IMG/VR virus record: IMGVR_UViG_3300037348_000018
Coordinates: 1-44,487 of that record
Strand: one strand, 5' to 3'
DNA from: a virus
Length of the DNA: 44,487 bases
The notes beneath the pieces were generated by a model. The model saw nothing but the letters and a program-made list of their open reading frames with translations. It did not search any database and was not told where the DNA came from. A program made the position numbers and the translations under genes. Positions 37,101-44,407 of the stretch are shown in pieces; position 1 is the first letter of the stretch, and every line of letters starts with the position of its first letter.

Positions 37101-38503
37101 AGAGACGCAATTGCCGCCTTGGTTGAAGCGAAACCAAGTTTTTGAACAGCAAATCTAAAGGCAAGTACGGAAGCGGCTACGCCCGCAATAATAGCAAAAA
37201 GACCCGTAAATGCGGCTATTAGTAAAGAGACAACTATTACAAATCCGCTAATCGCCTGCCCAGGAACGCTTTGGGTGAAAGCGGTAAGACCCTGAACTAC
37301 TTGATTGAGGTACTGCACCAAACCGCTAAGTGGTCCTACGGAATCTCCAAACGCCGCACCGAGCGTTTTAATATTTTGACCCAGCCTGTCAATCTGAGCG
37401 CCAGTTGTTTGACTAATTACGCCGTACTGCTCGTTGATTTTTGATCCACGCAAAAACTCATCGCTACTCAATTTAATTAGCCTACGAACCTCATCGGAGC
37501 TTTGCGCCAAACGAAGAATTGCCGGAATATCTCGCACGGAGGTGATGCCCAATTCCCGAAGCGTTCTTTCCGCTCTTGGTCCCTCGTCGTTAATTCCTTC
37601 AAAGAAATCTTGCAAAACCCTACCGGGTTGAGTTGACCAATCGTTAATAAACTCATCAGCGGTTCTGTTAGTCAAGCGACCAAACTCTTCAACACCCCTG
37701 CCACCCTCTACGGCATTTTTACCAATGTTGCTAAAAAGGCGGGTGATGTTACCCCGTGCAAGTTCAGGCTTAATACCCACGGAAGCCATGGCACCAGACA
37801 GTCCCACGATCTCCGGAGCGCTAAGCCCGGCCAAGTTACCCATTGCGGCAATTTGAGTAGACACTGCAACAATTTGCGACTCCGTGGCAACCGAATCGAC
37901 ACCGACGGCAAGAATGGCGGAACCCAGACTCTCAAAGTCTCCGTCAACTCCAGAAATAAGTTGATTCAATCGACCAAATGCTGTTGCCGCAGCCTCTACG
38001 GTAAGGTCGGTTGTTGCCGAGAACTTTGCTACTGTTTCGGTAAAGTCGGAAATGTATTTTTCAGCAATTCCCAACTGCCCACCAAGTGCCGCAATGTTTG
38101 TAATGTCTTCCCAGGAGATTGGAGTTGCTTGAGCAATCTGCTGAAGTTCTTTACGAAGGGATGTAATAGAGTCGCCAGCCAGCTGGTTGGTGCGAATTAC
38201 GTTAGCAAAAGCGCGTTCATACTGAATTGATATTGCAATAGGCGCAATAGCGACCGCCGCAAAAGCGGCAGATATTCCAGCCAGGGTATTCCTGATGTCA
38301 TAAAGTGCATACCTTAATGCCGGAAGATTTTTTCCAGAGTTAGAAAACTCTTTAAACTTTTGACTGAGAGTTCCAAACATTCCAGAAGACGCTTGTGTCG
38401 CAACGCCAATGTTTTTAATTGCATTTTGAGCTTTTTTAGCCTGAGCCGCAAGCTTAGCAGTATTGATTGTAATTTCAATGTTGAGCTGGGGGTCTTTAGC
38501 CAT
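34169..38503 (-). CDS. Tail tape measure protein
   Basis: At 1444 residues the longest protein, it sets tail length. The N-terminal 600 residues have extended coiled helices and a PRAERTLRELGI region, with hydrophobic spans near residues 60-90, 415-460 and 490-530. The middle has two related repeats (GAFTALGEEFAGL near 780 and AIFALGEAFGETG near 935) each followed by a V-I/L-G-S-V/I-L helix. The C-terminus shows GGFTGRGGAMQPAGIVHKGEYVVP, the classic tape measure ending, and a doubled TVAEIS-x2-PLSAF. It follows the frameshifted chaperone genes. GGTAGAAT-6-ATG precedes the start. Confidence 0.92.
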   Translation of the reverse strand: MAKDPQLNIEITINTAKLAAQAKKAQNAIKNIGVATQASSGMFGTLSQKFKEFSNSGKNLPALRYALYDIRNTLAGISAAFAAVAIAPIAISIQYERAFANVIRTNQLAGDSITSLRKELQQIAQATPISWEDITNIAALGGQLGIAEKYISDFTETVAKFSATTDLTVEAAATAFGRLNQLISGVDGDFESLGSAILAVGVDSVATESQIVAVSTQIAAMGNLAGLSAPEIVGLSGAMASVGIKPELARGNITRLFSNIGKNAVEGGRGVEEFGRLTNRTADEFINDWSTQPGRVLQDFFEGINDEGPRAERTLRELGITSVRDIPAILRLAQSSDEVRRLIKLSSDEFLRGSKINEQYGVISQTTGAQIDRLGQNIKTLGAAFGDSVGPLSGLVQYLNQVVQGLTAFTQSVPGQAISGFVIVVSLLIAAFTGLFAIIAGVAASVLAFRFAVQKLGFASTKAAIASLAQKSAIDALTASTARASIATAILGTALRSLLAATAVGALFLGLSLIFAAVGKNSEEASDKMKDLYNDTDALTEAIDKDTAAFDENTGRMKDGTEAIRSYGREVVITKESLTSASDAAGEFATSSGEVTAAVQGSTGVVEEQTRALDENTAAYFRNKLLKDEEVVDLFADQGFQQAVVAAGVTIDQLIAAGISGGGGEIVDAIIAEQRLALDVLEQERNTIRQTEGDSGAAYAAATQAILAQKQQIEDTDRVLNDHVGTIYEKVEADKNMKEATEFANDANQDAKDYIDLTDASVKLLIDDLFGLANANKKTAGAFTALGEEFAGLEGDSLTAQGAIQGVIGSVLEGTPDAEQQIINLAQALLIMQSAGAVSQVTMDLVQEAIDGVALSAGIAAPRVAQLLALGATDGTLEGAAEALAEGMNKVGSSAGGAAEKVKTLNEQFDELVDSMFKAINLGTETENAIFALGEAFGETGDEALYASSEMQDAIGSILAQSGSAEEGVANLAALFSGLAKTVGGESAPALQILRQAISQVAAQFGISEAQAQQFIDTAGGGISTINFDNFNRGIQNAQQEVRTLLDYASDLESVFGRAFDIRFANTFAIDNIAEAWFKLGQNVEDARREVDDLIASQQDLGADRALKEYFLSVADAYGDTLRAAQLRKEIADLDREQADNAIELDRARALAGGDLSGQGEGERENRAALLGLVGEYQSYIGTLAESGASQDELRKATERARKEFIAQALELGYQEDVVLEYAKAFDDVRTAIDNVPRNITVDANVNPALQALNELNASLQTQIKAANDLNRALNQPVSGGGGNGTPVAKKPTVAEISAMPLSAFSTKQRTASGGLTVAEISKLPLSAFFSEGGFTGRGGAMQPAGIVHKGEYVVPQKYVNQSTGLPDANFLAQLQNGMRGYQMGGFVGGASSGNDSGTMMVELSPYDRKLLSDAGNVQLRLNGKVVAEATNANNFNEARRGSN

Positions 38504-38509
38504 ACATCT

Positions 38510-38517
38510 ATTCTACC
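38510..38517 (-). promoter_or_regulatory. Leaderless -10 (GGTAGAAT) for tape measure
   Basis: GGTAGAAT, 6 nt (AGATGT), ATG 38503. Lies directly after the end of the chaperone extension frame. Confidence 0.6.
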
Positions 38518-38523
38518 TTATTG

Positions 38524-39620
38524 CTATTTTTTCCCTTGCAAAATTGTGGGTTCCCTCTTATTGCTTCTTATCGCAGGGGAGCCCTTCTTTTTTTCTTGCT
38601 CCTCAAGCCACTCTTGTCTAGTTGGCATTTCATCGCCATCCATAAGCCTGGGCTCAGCAATAAAGTATCTACCGTGCGACTTTGACTTCTTTTTGCTATC
38701 CGCCTCTTGCGCTCGTTCAATGGCCGCTTTGGACTTAGAAATCCTTGCCTTGGCGTCGAATGTAACGCGATCCGATTCATCCCACCAAATTGGCACGCCG
38801 TCCCTGTACCAGTCTTCTAGCAAGTAGTGAGCCTTAATTAGCCTATAGTCCCAGAGAGTCCACTTCTCGTGAGACGGATTGCTAAATACTACTGCGGTTG
38901 GCGGATGCCCTATGCTGGCAGCTGCCTTTAGGTATGTTGCCAGAAACCTGTTTTGATCCCAGGTTAGGGCTTCGCTAAAAAATCCTCACCGGTTTCCATG
39001 GTAAAGACCGCAGTGGAGGTCCTAAGCTTTTCAATTGCCCCATTTATAGCAATAATAGCGTTCAAGGGAAAAGAATTTCGCATTTCTCTTACCGCGACAT
39101 AGCTAAATTCTGCCTGCTCGTTTTCGTCTTTGTCGATAATCTTTTGCAAGTGCTCTTGCCAAAGAAAATCAGTAAACAAGGCGTCACGTTCTGGGGATTC
39201 TTTTTCCTCTTTGCTAGAGTTTCCAGTAAGAATAGAAGACATGTTTTTTTCTGCCAGGTATTCAATAGGATACTTTTTTACCGCGCTCCTATAAAGCTCT
39301 TCGCGCTTACCCTCTGGAATTCCCATAAGTTCTACCGTGTAGCCAGAATCAATAATCTCTTGCATTGTCAATGCTTCTTGTGAAATTAATTCTTCGCGAA
39401 GGGCCTTGTCCTTTTCGGTTTCTTTTTTCGTAGATACTTTTTTATCAAGCGCTTCCAGCTCTTCCCTAATCTCTGAGATTTTGTAAATAGCGGTTTCGTT
39501 TAAGTAAACCTCTACTGATGTTTTAGGGTATCCCCTACCTTGAAGAACATCAATAATATTAAAAGTTCCGCGAGCCTTGGCGGCGTCTACCGCATCGCGA
39601 ATTTCTTGTTCGTCTGACAA
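38524..39620 (-). CDS. Tail assembly chaperone, -1 frameshift product (G-T type)
   Basis: Ribosomes reading gene 38964-39620 slip back one base at TTTTTTA (complement of 38976-38982) and continue in the -1 frame to 38524. The 0 frame gives 215 codons up to the TTA, then the -1 frame gives 150 residues from SEALTWDQNRFLATYL onward, total about 365. The extension frame has no start of its own, runs open from the slip site and is conserved in style with actinophage G-T chaperones: W-D-Y-R-L and a Lys-rich tail. Such products help assemble tail tube around the tape measure, encoded next. Confidence 0.85.
38964..39620 (-). CDS. Tail assembly chaperone (G form, unshifted)
   Basis: The 218-residue protein starts with TTG at 39620, preceded by AGGAGGAAAA. 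It is helical and Glu/Lys-rich. Its end (GEDFLAKP) includes the slippery run. It lies between tail-tube genes and tape measure, the universal place of the chaperone pair. Most ribosomes make this form; a minority make the longer product. No catalytic motif. Confidence 0.82.
   Translation of the reverse strand: MSDEQEIRDAVDAAKARGTFNIIDVLQGRGYPKTSVEVYLNETAIYKISEIREELEALDKKVSTKKETEKDKALREELISQEALTMQEIIDSGYTVELMGIPEGKREELYRSAVKKYPIEYLAEKNMSSILTGNSSKEEKESPERDALFTDFLWQEHLQKIIDKDENEQAEFSYVAVREMRNSFPLNAIIAINGAIEKLRTSTAVFTMETGEDFLAKP
38976..38982 (-). other. Programmed -1 frameshift site TTTTTTA
   Basis: In the 0 frame the codons are GAT TTT TTA GCG; the heptamer T-TTT-TTA is a canonical X-XXY-YYZ slip site. 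The 0 frame stops 12 bases later, the -1 frame stays open for 151 codons. A stimulatory structure downstream is not evident by eye. Confidence 0.85.
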
Positions 39621-39663
39621 TTTTCCTCCTAGAGTTTGTACAAACAGATACTATCACGGGCAA

Positions 39664-39694
39664 AGAAAAACCCCCTCCGTAGAGGGGGCTTTCT
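39664..39694 (-). terminator. Terminator after tail-tube gene
   Basis: CCCCCTC (39671-39677) and GAGGGGG (39682-39688) pair around a CGTA loop. Leftward the stem is followed by TTTTTCTTT. It lies between the Ig-domain tail protein and chaperone genes and would make tail-tube mRNA more abundant than downstream mRNA. Confidence 0.82.
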
Positions 39695-39707
39695 TGTCGG
39701 GTAGTTC

Positions 39708-40466
39708 CTAGGAAACGGTCACCGCGCAGGTGTCTGTTTCTCCGTTGGAAGCAGTAGCCGTGATTGTTGCACTACCGGTAGCAACCGAGGTGACAATACC
39801 AGCCGAAGAAACGGTGGCCTTGGTCTGGTCGCTAGAGGTGTAGGTCAAGCCGTTGGTGTAGTTACGACCGCCGAGTGTTACCGTCAGTTCGTCGTGGTCA
39901 CCAGCAGAGGTTGCCAGGGTTGCGGGGGAAACCACAACTGCGGCATTCGATGCGCCAGCAACAACCGTCCGAACAGCGAAGTCACCCTGGGGCAGCATCG
40001 TTACGGTGTAACGGAACGCTTCCTCGCCGGTGACGGACTCTGCGTAGCCGTCAGTCATTACCTTGAGTACGTGCACGAACTCACCAGCGGCAGCAGCAGC
40101 GGCAGCTTCTGCTCCGTCAATGCGCATGACAAGGAAACCCTTGGTGCGTGGCACATCGAGCAAATCGTAGACAGAGGAGTACGTGCTGGTTGCGTCGTCA
40201 AAGCTAGCTGGGTAGTAGAAAGAAATTCCTCCACCCCAGTTCGTGTAGCCACGGTCAACAACTTTACCAACAGCGGTAATCGCTGGGTCTTCAAGCTGGT
40301 TGGACGCTTCGAGGTTGAAGTCGAAGTCGTTCCATGAAACAGCTTCTGAGAGGTCAACGGATGCGTTGATCTCAGCAGCAGTGGGATTCTTGTAGTCCGC
40401 AAATGCGTTCTCCAAAGCCCACCATACGCGGATGTTACCGCTTGCGGGAACCTTTACGTCAGTCAT
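39708..40466 (-). CDS. Major tail-tube protein with C-terminal Ig-like (Big_2) domain
   Basis: The 252-residue protein has a tube domain (about 1-165) and an Ig-like domain (about 170-252) with VSPATLATSAGDHDELTVTLGGRNY, KATVSSAGIVTSVATGSATITATAS, typical of bacterial Big_2 folds on tail tubes that decorate the surface. The tube part resembles the neighbouring gene 40466-40978, including N-P-T-A-A-E-I-N near the start, so the two are paralogues. Start ATG follows GAGGTGG. A terminator lies just after the stop, as expected for abundant tube protein. Confidence 0.8.
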   Translation of the reverse strand: MTDVKVPASGNIRVWWALENAFADYKNPTAAEINASVDLSEAVSWNDFDFNLEASNQLEDPAITAVGKVVDRGYTNWGGGISFYYPASFDDATSTYSSVYDLLDVPRTKGFLVMRIDGAEAAAAAAAGEFVHVLKVMTDGYAESVTGEEAFRYTVTMLPQGDFAVRTVVAGASNAAVVVSPATLATSAGDHDELTVTLGGRNYTNGLTYTSSDQTKATVSSAGIVTSVATGSATITATASNGETDTCAVTVS

Positions 40467-40978
40467 TATGAAGCCACCTCATAGTTCCAGTTTACGAAGT
40501 CGTTGTTCAGGAACGACTGGCTGATGCGCTGGTTCTCACCGTTGCCGACCACGTCGATCCCGAAGTCAGTTTTGACTCCAACCATTTTGATGCGGTCGCC
40601 AGAAGCAAAGTTCGTGTCGCTGTCCTGACCAATCCGCTGAATTGCAATGTACTCAATGTCGGGGAATGCAATGAGGTCAAGTGCCTCGTTGAATACTCCG
40701 GTGGCAGCAGTGTCCGCGTCGCGGAATGCTTCAAATACAACCTCTGGGTTGTAGAAGGTCGGGGTGGACAGGTTGCCTTCATCGCAGAAAGTAAGCGAGT
40801 CGTCAGTGTCTGAATCCCCGAGGGTGAACGTCGTTCCGTCCTCGTTCAAAGCGCAGGTGATGTTTTTCACAAGAGCTGAGTTCAGCTCGGCTGCGGTGGG
40901 GGCTGCGCGGTTTGCAAAAGCCTCCGGGTGAGCGAGACAGAGCGTAACGTTTGCACGATACATTCTGGTGTTAGCCAT
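40466..40978 (-). CDS. Tail-tube-like protein (paralogue without Ig domain)
   Basis: The 170-residue protein shares with the next gene the N-terminal A-P-T-A-A-E-L-N motif, a following acidic beta segment and a VFNEALDLIAFPDIEYIAIQRIG stretch that aligns with VYDLLDVPRTKGFLVMRIDG there. It is shorter and lacks the Ig domain. It may be the second tube subunit or a tube initiator. Complete copy of the gene cut at window base 1; the ATG overlaps the stop of the upstream connector-like gene. Confidence 0.75.
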   Translation of the reverse strand: MANTRMYRANVTLCLAHPEAFANRAAPTAAELNSALVKNITCALNEDGTTFTLGDSDTDDSLTFCDEGNLSTPTFYNPEVVFEAFRDADTAATGVFNEALDLIAFPDIEYIAIQRIGQDSDTNFASGDRIKMVGVKTDFGIDVVGNGENQRISQSFLNNDFVNWNYEVAS

Positions 40979-41226
40979 TAGTTCTCTTCCTCAATATCGA
41001 TATTGGATTCGGTTTCTTGCTCTTCATCTGTTTTTTTCATGAAAGAGAAAATGCCAGAGCGTTGCTCCTGCTTCTCTTCCACCGTGCCAGGCTTGTACAT
41101 CACCGGGTTATACGGCTTTGTACCTTCCTCGACGGGGACAAGGATGTCCTTAAACTTGGGGTGCCGAAGAGTCTTTGGAGAAACGTCGGCAATTTGTCCG
41201 GACACAGTGTTTAGGGCAAGTACCAT
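40978..41226 (-). CDS. Small acidic neck/connector-region protein (duplicate copy)
   Basis: Same gene as 59-307 in the right-hand copy of the terminal duplication, with identical translation. Here it is joined to the complete downstream tail-tube-like gene, which shows the true gene order of the circle. Its leaderless -10 box is repeated at 41233-41240. Confidence 0.75.
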   Translation of the reverse strand: MVLALNTVSGQIADVSPKTLRHPKFKDILVPVEEGTKPYNPVMYKPGTVEEKQEQRSGIFSFMKKTDEEQETESNIDIEEEN

Positions 41227-41232
41227 GTATCT

Positions 41233-41240
41233 AGTTTACC
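41233..41240 (-). promoter_or_regulatory. Leaderless -10 (GGTAAACT), duplicate copy
   Basis: Right-hand copy of the box at 314-321, with the same 6-nt spacing to the ATG. Confidence 0.55.
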
Positions 41241-41246
41241 ACCGTT

Positions 41247-41705
41247 TTATGGCGTGATATTGGCACTAGGGTTTGTGGAATTGAACCTAAAAGAAAGCGT
41301 TCCGATTGCCAAATAAAGGTGTGGCACAGCGCTGTCTTCTCCGATAGGAATAACAGATTCTCCCAGCTCTGGGGTCAATGCTGCTCCATTGGATATTTTC
41401 CACCCAATAAGACCATCCATAAAGTAACCAAGAAGCCTTCTGGCAATTTTTCCCTTTGGAGCTATGGCCACAATGTCAAATTTAGAAAAATATTCATCGT
41501 GTCTAACGCCAGCAAAAGAAGTATTCTGCTGATCACGGCTCAGCCCGCCCCACCTCAAGACAACAAAAGGCTTCACCTTATTGCTCACCCTCAAAAGGTA
41601 CTCGTCATCAAGAACATCATCATCTTTTATTTCATATTCGGGAAAAGATGATTCTACGTGGGCAAGAATTTCGTCTTGCAAAGAAATTAGGTCTATGCCG
41701 TTCAT
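41247..41705 (-). CDS. Tail terminator-like protein (duplicate copy)
   Basis: Identical to 328-786; see that entry. Confidence 0.6.
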   Translation of the reverse strand: MNGIDLISLQDEILAHVESSFPEYEIKDDDVLDDEYLLRVSNKVKPFVVLRWGGLSRDQQNTSFAGVRHDEYFSKFDIVAIAPKGKIARRLLGYFMDGLIGWKISNGAALTPELGESVIPIGEDSAVPHLYLAIGTLSFRFNSTNPSANITP

Positions 41706-42253
41706 AATCTTTTCAATTCCCTAACGAGGTCTTTATTAAAATCGCTTACAAGCTTTGGAATAACTTTTTCAATGTCAAATCGAGCGTCTCTAATAGCAAA
41801 CATACCTTTTGTCATTTTAAACTCGCCATTTGGCATCATTCTTACGACCGGACTCTTTCCTTTGACCCTCAAGGCTCCGCCTCGGTCATATGCAGCCTTG
41901 AATCTGTTTTTAAAACCAACTTCTTGATACCTGTAGTATTCGGGAACCTTTGGCTTTATCCAACCAATCAAAATGTTACTTTTTGTTTTAAAAGCTGTAA
42001 CTTTATAGCTTACAGCGTTATACATCCTACCGGTTCTTCTTCTTCCCGACCCAGAGTTCAATCCAGCAGATTGCGCGGCTTTGCTAAACGGAGTTGCGCT
42101 ATCAGCAATGTATTTTTTAACTTGCTTTTCCCCAAAACTACCAATTTCTCTTGTTAGTCTTTGGCTCTCCCTTTGAATAGCGTTTGGAGCCTCGTTAATA
42201 ATGTCCAAAACACGCTGTTGGCTTCTTTGTTCCATTTTTAAAATAAAATTCAT
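41702..42253 (-). CDS. HK97 gp10-like neck protein (duplicate copy)
   Basis: Identical to 783-1334; see that entry. Confidence 0.6.
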   Translation of the reverse strand: MNFILKMEQRSQQRVLDIINEAPNAIQRESQRLTREIGSFGEKQVKKYIADSATPFSKAAQSAGLNSGSGRRRTGRMYNAVSYKVTAFKTKSNILIGWIKPKVPEYYRYQEVGFKNRFKAAYDRGGALRVKGKSPVVRMMPNGEFKMTKGMFAIRDARFDIEKVIPKLVSDFNKDLVRELKRL

Positions 42254-42693
42254 TATGCCACCGACTTGACATCAGCATCGCACTCAATTGTGCGATTCCA
42301 ACCGTAAGAAGAGTTGACGGCGGAGCGTACAAGAAGTATTAAATCGTTTAATACGACATCTTGACCACCATCGGTAATTCTTACTTGCATTCCTTTTCTG
42401 ATAAGAGAAAGATCGGCATCGTAGGGAACCTGGACCCTAAAGCCCTGTATGGCTCCCTGCATAACGTTTAAGTCGGGCAAGCTTTCCCCCTTGATTGGTT
42501 GAATTCTTGCCTTACCGGACCACAGAACGCTTTCCGTGGAATCTCCGTAAGAATTTGTCGCCATATCCCAAGTTTGTTCTCGCATATTCGGATCAACAAT
42601 CTGAATTTCGGCGTTGTACCAACGTGCAACAATGTCGCGCATCTCAAGCGCGATCTTGGCAAAGTCTATAGGTGTGCTCTTGGAGATAGCCAC
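42253..42693 (-). CDS. Head-tail stopper-like protein (duplicate copy)
   Basis: Identical to 1334-1774; see that entry. Confidence 0.6.
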   Translation of the reverse strand: MAISKSTPIDFAKIALEMRDIVARWYNAEIQIVDPNMREQTWDMATNSYGDSTESVLWSGKARIQPIKGESLPDLNVMQGAIQGFRVQVPYDADLSLIRKGMQVRITDGGQDVVLNDLILLVRSAVNSSYGWNRTIECDADVKSVA

Positions 42694-42694
42694 G

Positions 42695-43105
42695 TTAGTT
42701 CCACCATGGGTACTCGTCTGCTTGACCGTCGTTGTCGTCGTCGATAAACATCTTGATCATGTTGAAGTATTCGTTAGACTCGTCCTGGAGCGCCTCTTCG
42801 CGGAGCTGTGCGGCAATCTTGCGCAAGGACTCGGCAATCTTATCGCCGTTGACCGTGAGGTCGTCCGAGGACCAGGACTTGAGAAGAAGCGCCTGCGAGC
42901 CAGCGATGGTCTCCATAGCGCGTGCAGTAGCAAGCTTGACGTTATCACCGTACATCGTGAGGAACGCGGCAATTTCATCATCGCCAAAGTACATGTAGTT
43001 ACCAACACCGGCAACCACATCGGTAGCCTCCGTGTCGCCAAGGAGAACTCGAACCTTACCAGTGTCGGTAGTGAAGTCAGCGGGAGATGCACCAGAATTT
43101 GCCAT
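42695..43105 (-). CDS. Head-tail adaptor (duplicate copy)
   Basis: Identical to 1776-2186, including the upstream GGTAAACT box, here at 43112-43119. Confidence 0.6.
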   Translation of the reverse strand: MANSGASPADFTTDTGKVRVLLGDTEATDVVAGVGNYMYFGDDEIAAFLTMYGDNVKLATARAMETIAGSQALLLKSWSSDDLTVNGDKIAESLRKIAAQLREEALQDESNEYFNMIKMFIDDDNDGQADEYPWWN

Positions 43106-43111
43106 ACTAAT

Positions 43112-43119
43112 AGTTTACC
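43112..43119 (-). promoter_or_regulatory. Leaderless -10 (GGTAAACT), duplicate copy
   Basis: Right-hand copy of the box at 2193-2200. Confidence 0.6.
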
Positions 43120-43121
43120 GC

Positions 43122-43177
43122 AAAAAAGAACCACGCACCGGAGCCCGGGGAAGGGGGATGGGCTCAACGGTGCGTGG
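43122..43177 (-). terminator. Second capsid hairpin (duplicate copy)
   Basis: Right-hand copy of the hairpin at 2203-2258. Confidence 0.65.
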
Positions 43178-43218
43178 CAAGCCAGCAGGAGGGGAAGCTG
43201 GTATTTATATACTAACAA

Positions 43219-43258
43219 AGAAAAACCCCCGAGCAATTTCTCGCCCGGGGGTTTTTCT
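43219..43258 (-). terminator. Capsid terminator (duplicate copy)
   Basis: Right-hand copy of the terminator at 2300-2339. Confidence 0.85.
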
Positions 43259-43267
43259 GTTGGCTAC

Positions 43268-44389
43268 TTAGGAGCCTGCACCTGTCGAGGCGCGGAGTCC
43301 ATCCTTGGTGACCGAGAATGCGTCCACAACGTGGCGCACGCGGGTCTGGATGTCGTCGTCGTCAAAGCTTCCGTCACGAACAGGAACTTCTCCACCAGCG
43401 AGGCTGAAGTGTCCGTTGTCCTTGATGGAGATGAGCGGAGTACGTGCACCCGAGAGGAAGACCTCCCAGAAGTACGGACGGACGTTCAGGTCGGGAATGA
43501 CGAACCAGAAGTTGTCAGTCTGTCCGCCAGAAACGGTGTCCAGTGCGTTGAACTCGATTGGGTTGAACGGGCTGGTGATGATGCTGGGGTTGAAGATTGT
43601 CTCTTCAGAACCAGACGTCTTGCGAATCTGCTGCAAAGCAAACAGTTCGCGAACGGTCATCGCAAGCGACGTTCCGTAGACCAGCTTGTAGTTCGAAGCA
43701 ACCACGCGGTTTCCACCAACGGTGTCGGTGCGTGAGTCAGCCATAGCGGTTTGCAACGAGTCAAGCGACAGAGCGGGGTTTCCGCTGAGGCCCTTGCCGG
43801 AGAAGCCGGTTCCCAATGCGCCAGCGGTGGTCACGAAGAGTTTCGCAAGAGCGATGTCTTCCTGACGTGCGGCGTACTGTGCGAACTTCGAGGTCATCTG
43901 ACCAATCATGTCGAAGTTACCGACACGACGGAGGGATTCCCAAGACATGCGGGCACGGATGCCGTGCTTGCCTTCGAATTCCTTGTCCAGCTGAGTGGTG
44001 GTGAAAGGAACGGCGGGGTACTCTTCGTACTCTCCGACGGACGGAAGTCCACCATTGATGAATTCTTCACCAGTTCCGCTAACGAGAGCGCTAGGGTCAA
44101 CCTGGAAGTCACCGAAACGAATGGTACCGAAGTTGTCGGTCGTGTACTCGTCAGCGATTTGGTTCCAGACAACCTGCTCCGCAGCATACTGTGCGAGGAA
44201 GATTACGTTGATAGCAGGTTCCAGAACGGTTGGAATGTCCGAGGAGGAGATTCCTTCCTGAAGAGCTACCCTTGCACGAAGGTCACCGGAAAGCGCGTTG
44301 GTGAGGAGTTTTGCTGCCTCAATCTGACGCTTGGTGGAACGCTCTTCAATTCTGGCGATTTCCTGTTCAACCATTTGCATGTTTGCCAT
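43268..44389 (-). CDS. Major capsid protein (duplicate copy)
   Basis: Identical to 2349-3470; see that entry. Confidence 0.85.
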   Translation of the reverse strand: MANMQMVEQEIARIEERSTKRQIEAAKLLTNALSGDLRARVALQEGISSSDIPTVLEPAINVIFLAQYAAEQVVWNQIADEYTTDNFGTIRFGDFQVDPSALVSGTGEEFINGGLPSVGEYEEYPAVPFTTTQLDKEFEGKHGIRARMSWESLRRVGNFDMIGQMTSKFAQYAARQEDIALAKLFVTTAGALGTGFSGKGLSGNPALSLDSLQTAMADSRTDTVGGNRVVASNYKLVYGTSLAMTVRELFALQQIRKTSGSEETIFNPSIITSPFNPIEFNALDTVSGGQTDNFWFVIPDLNVRPYFWEVFLSGARTPLISIKDNGHFSLAGGEVPVRDGSFDDDDIQTRVRHVVDAFSVTKDGLRASTGAGS

Positions 44390-44407
44390 TAGTTAAATCA
44401 CCTATTC

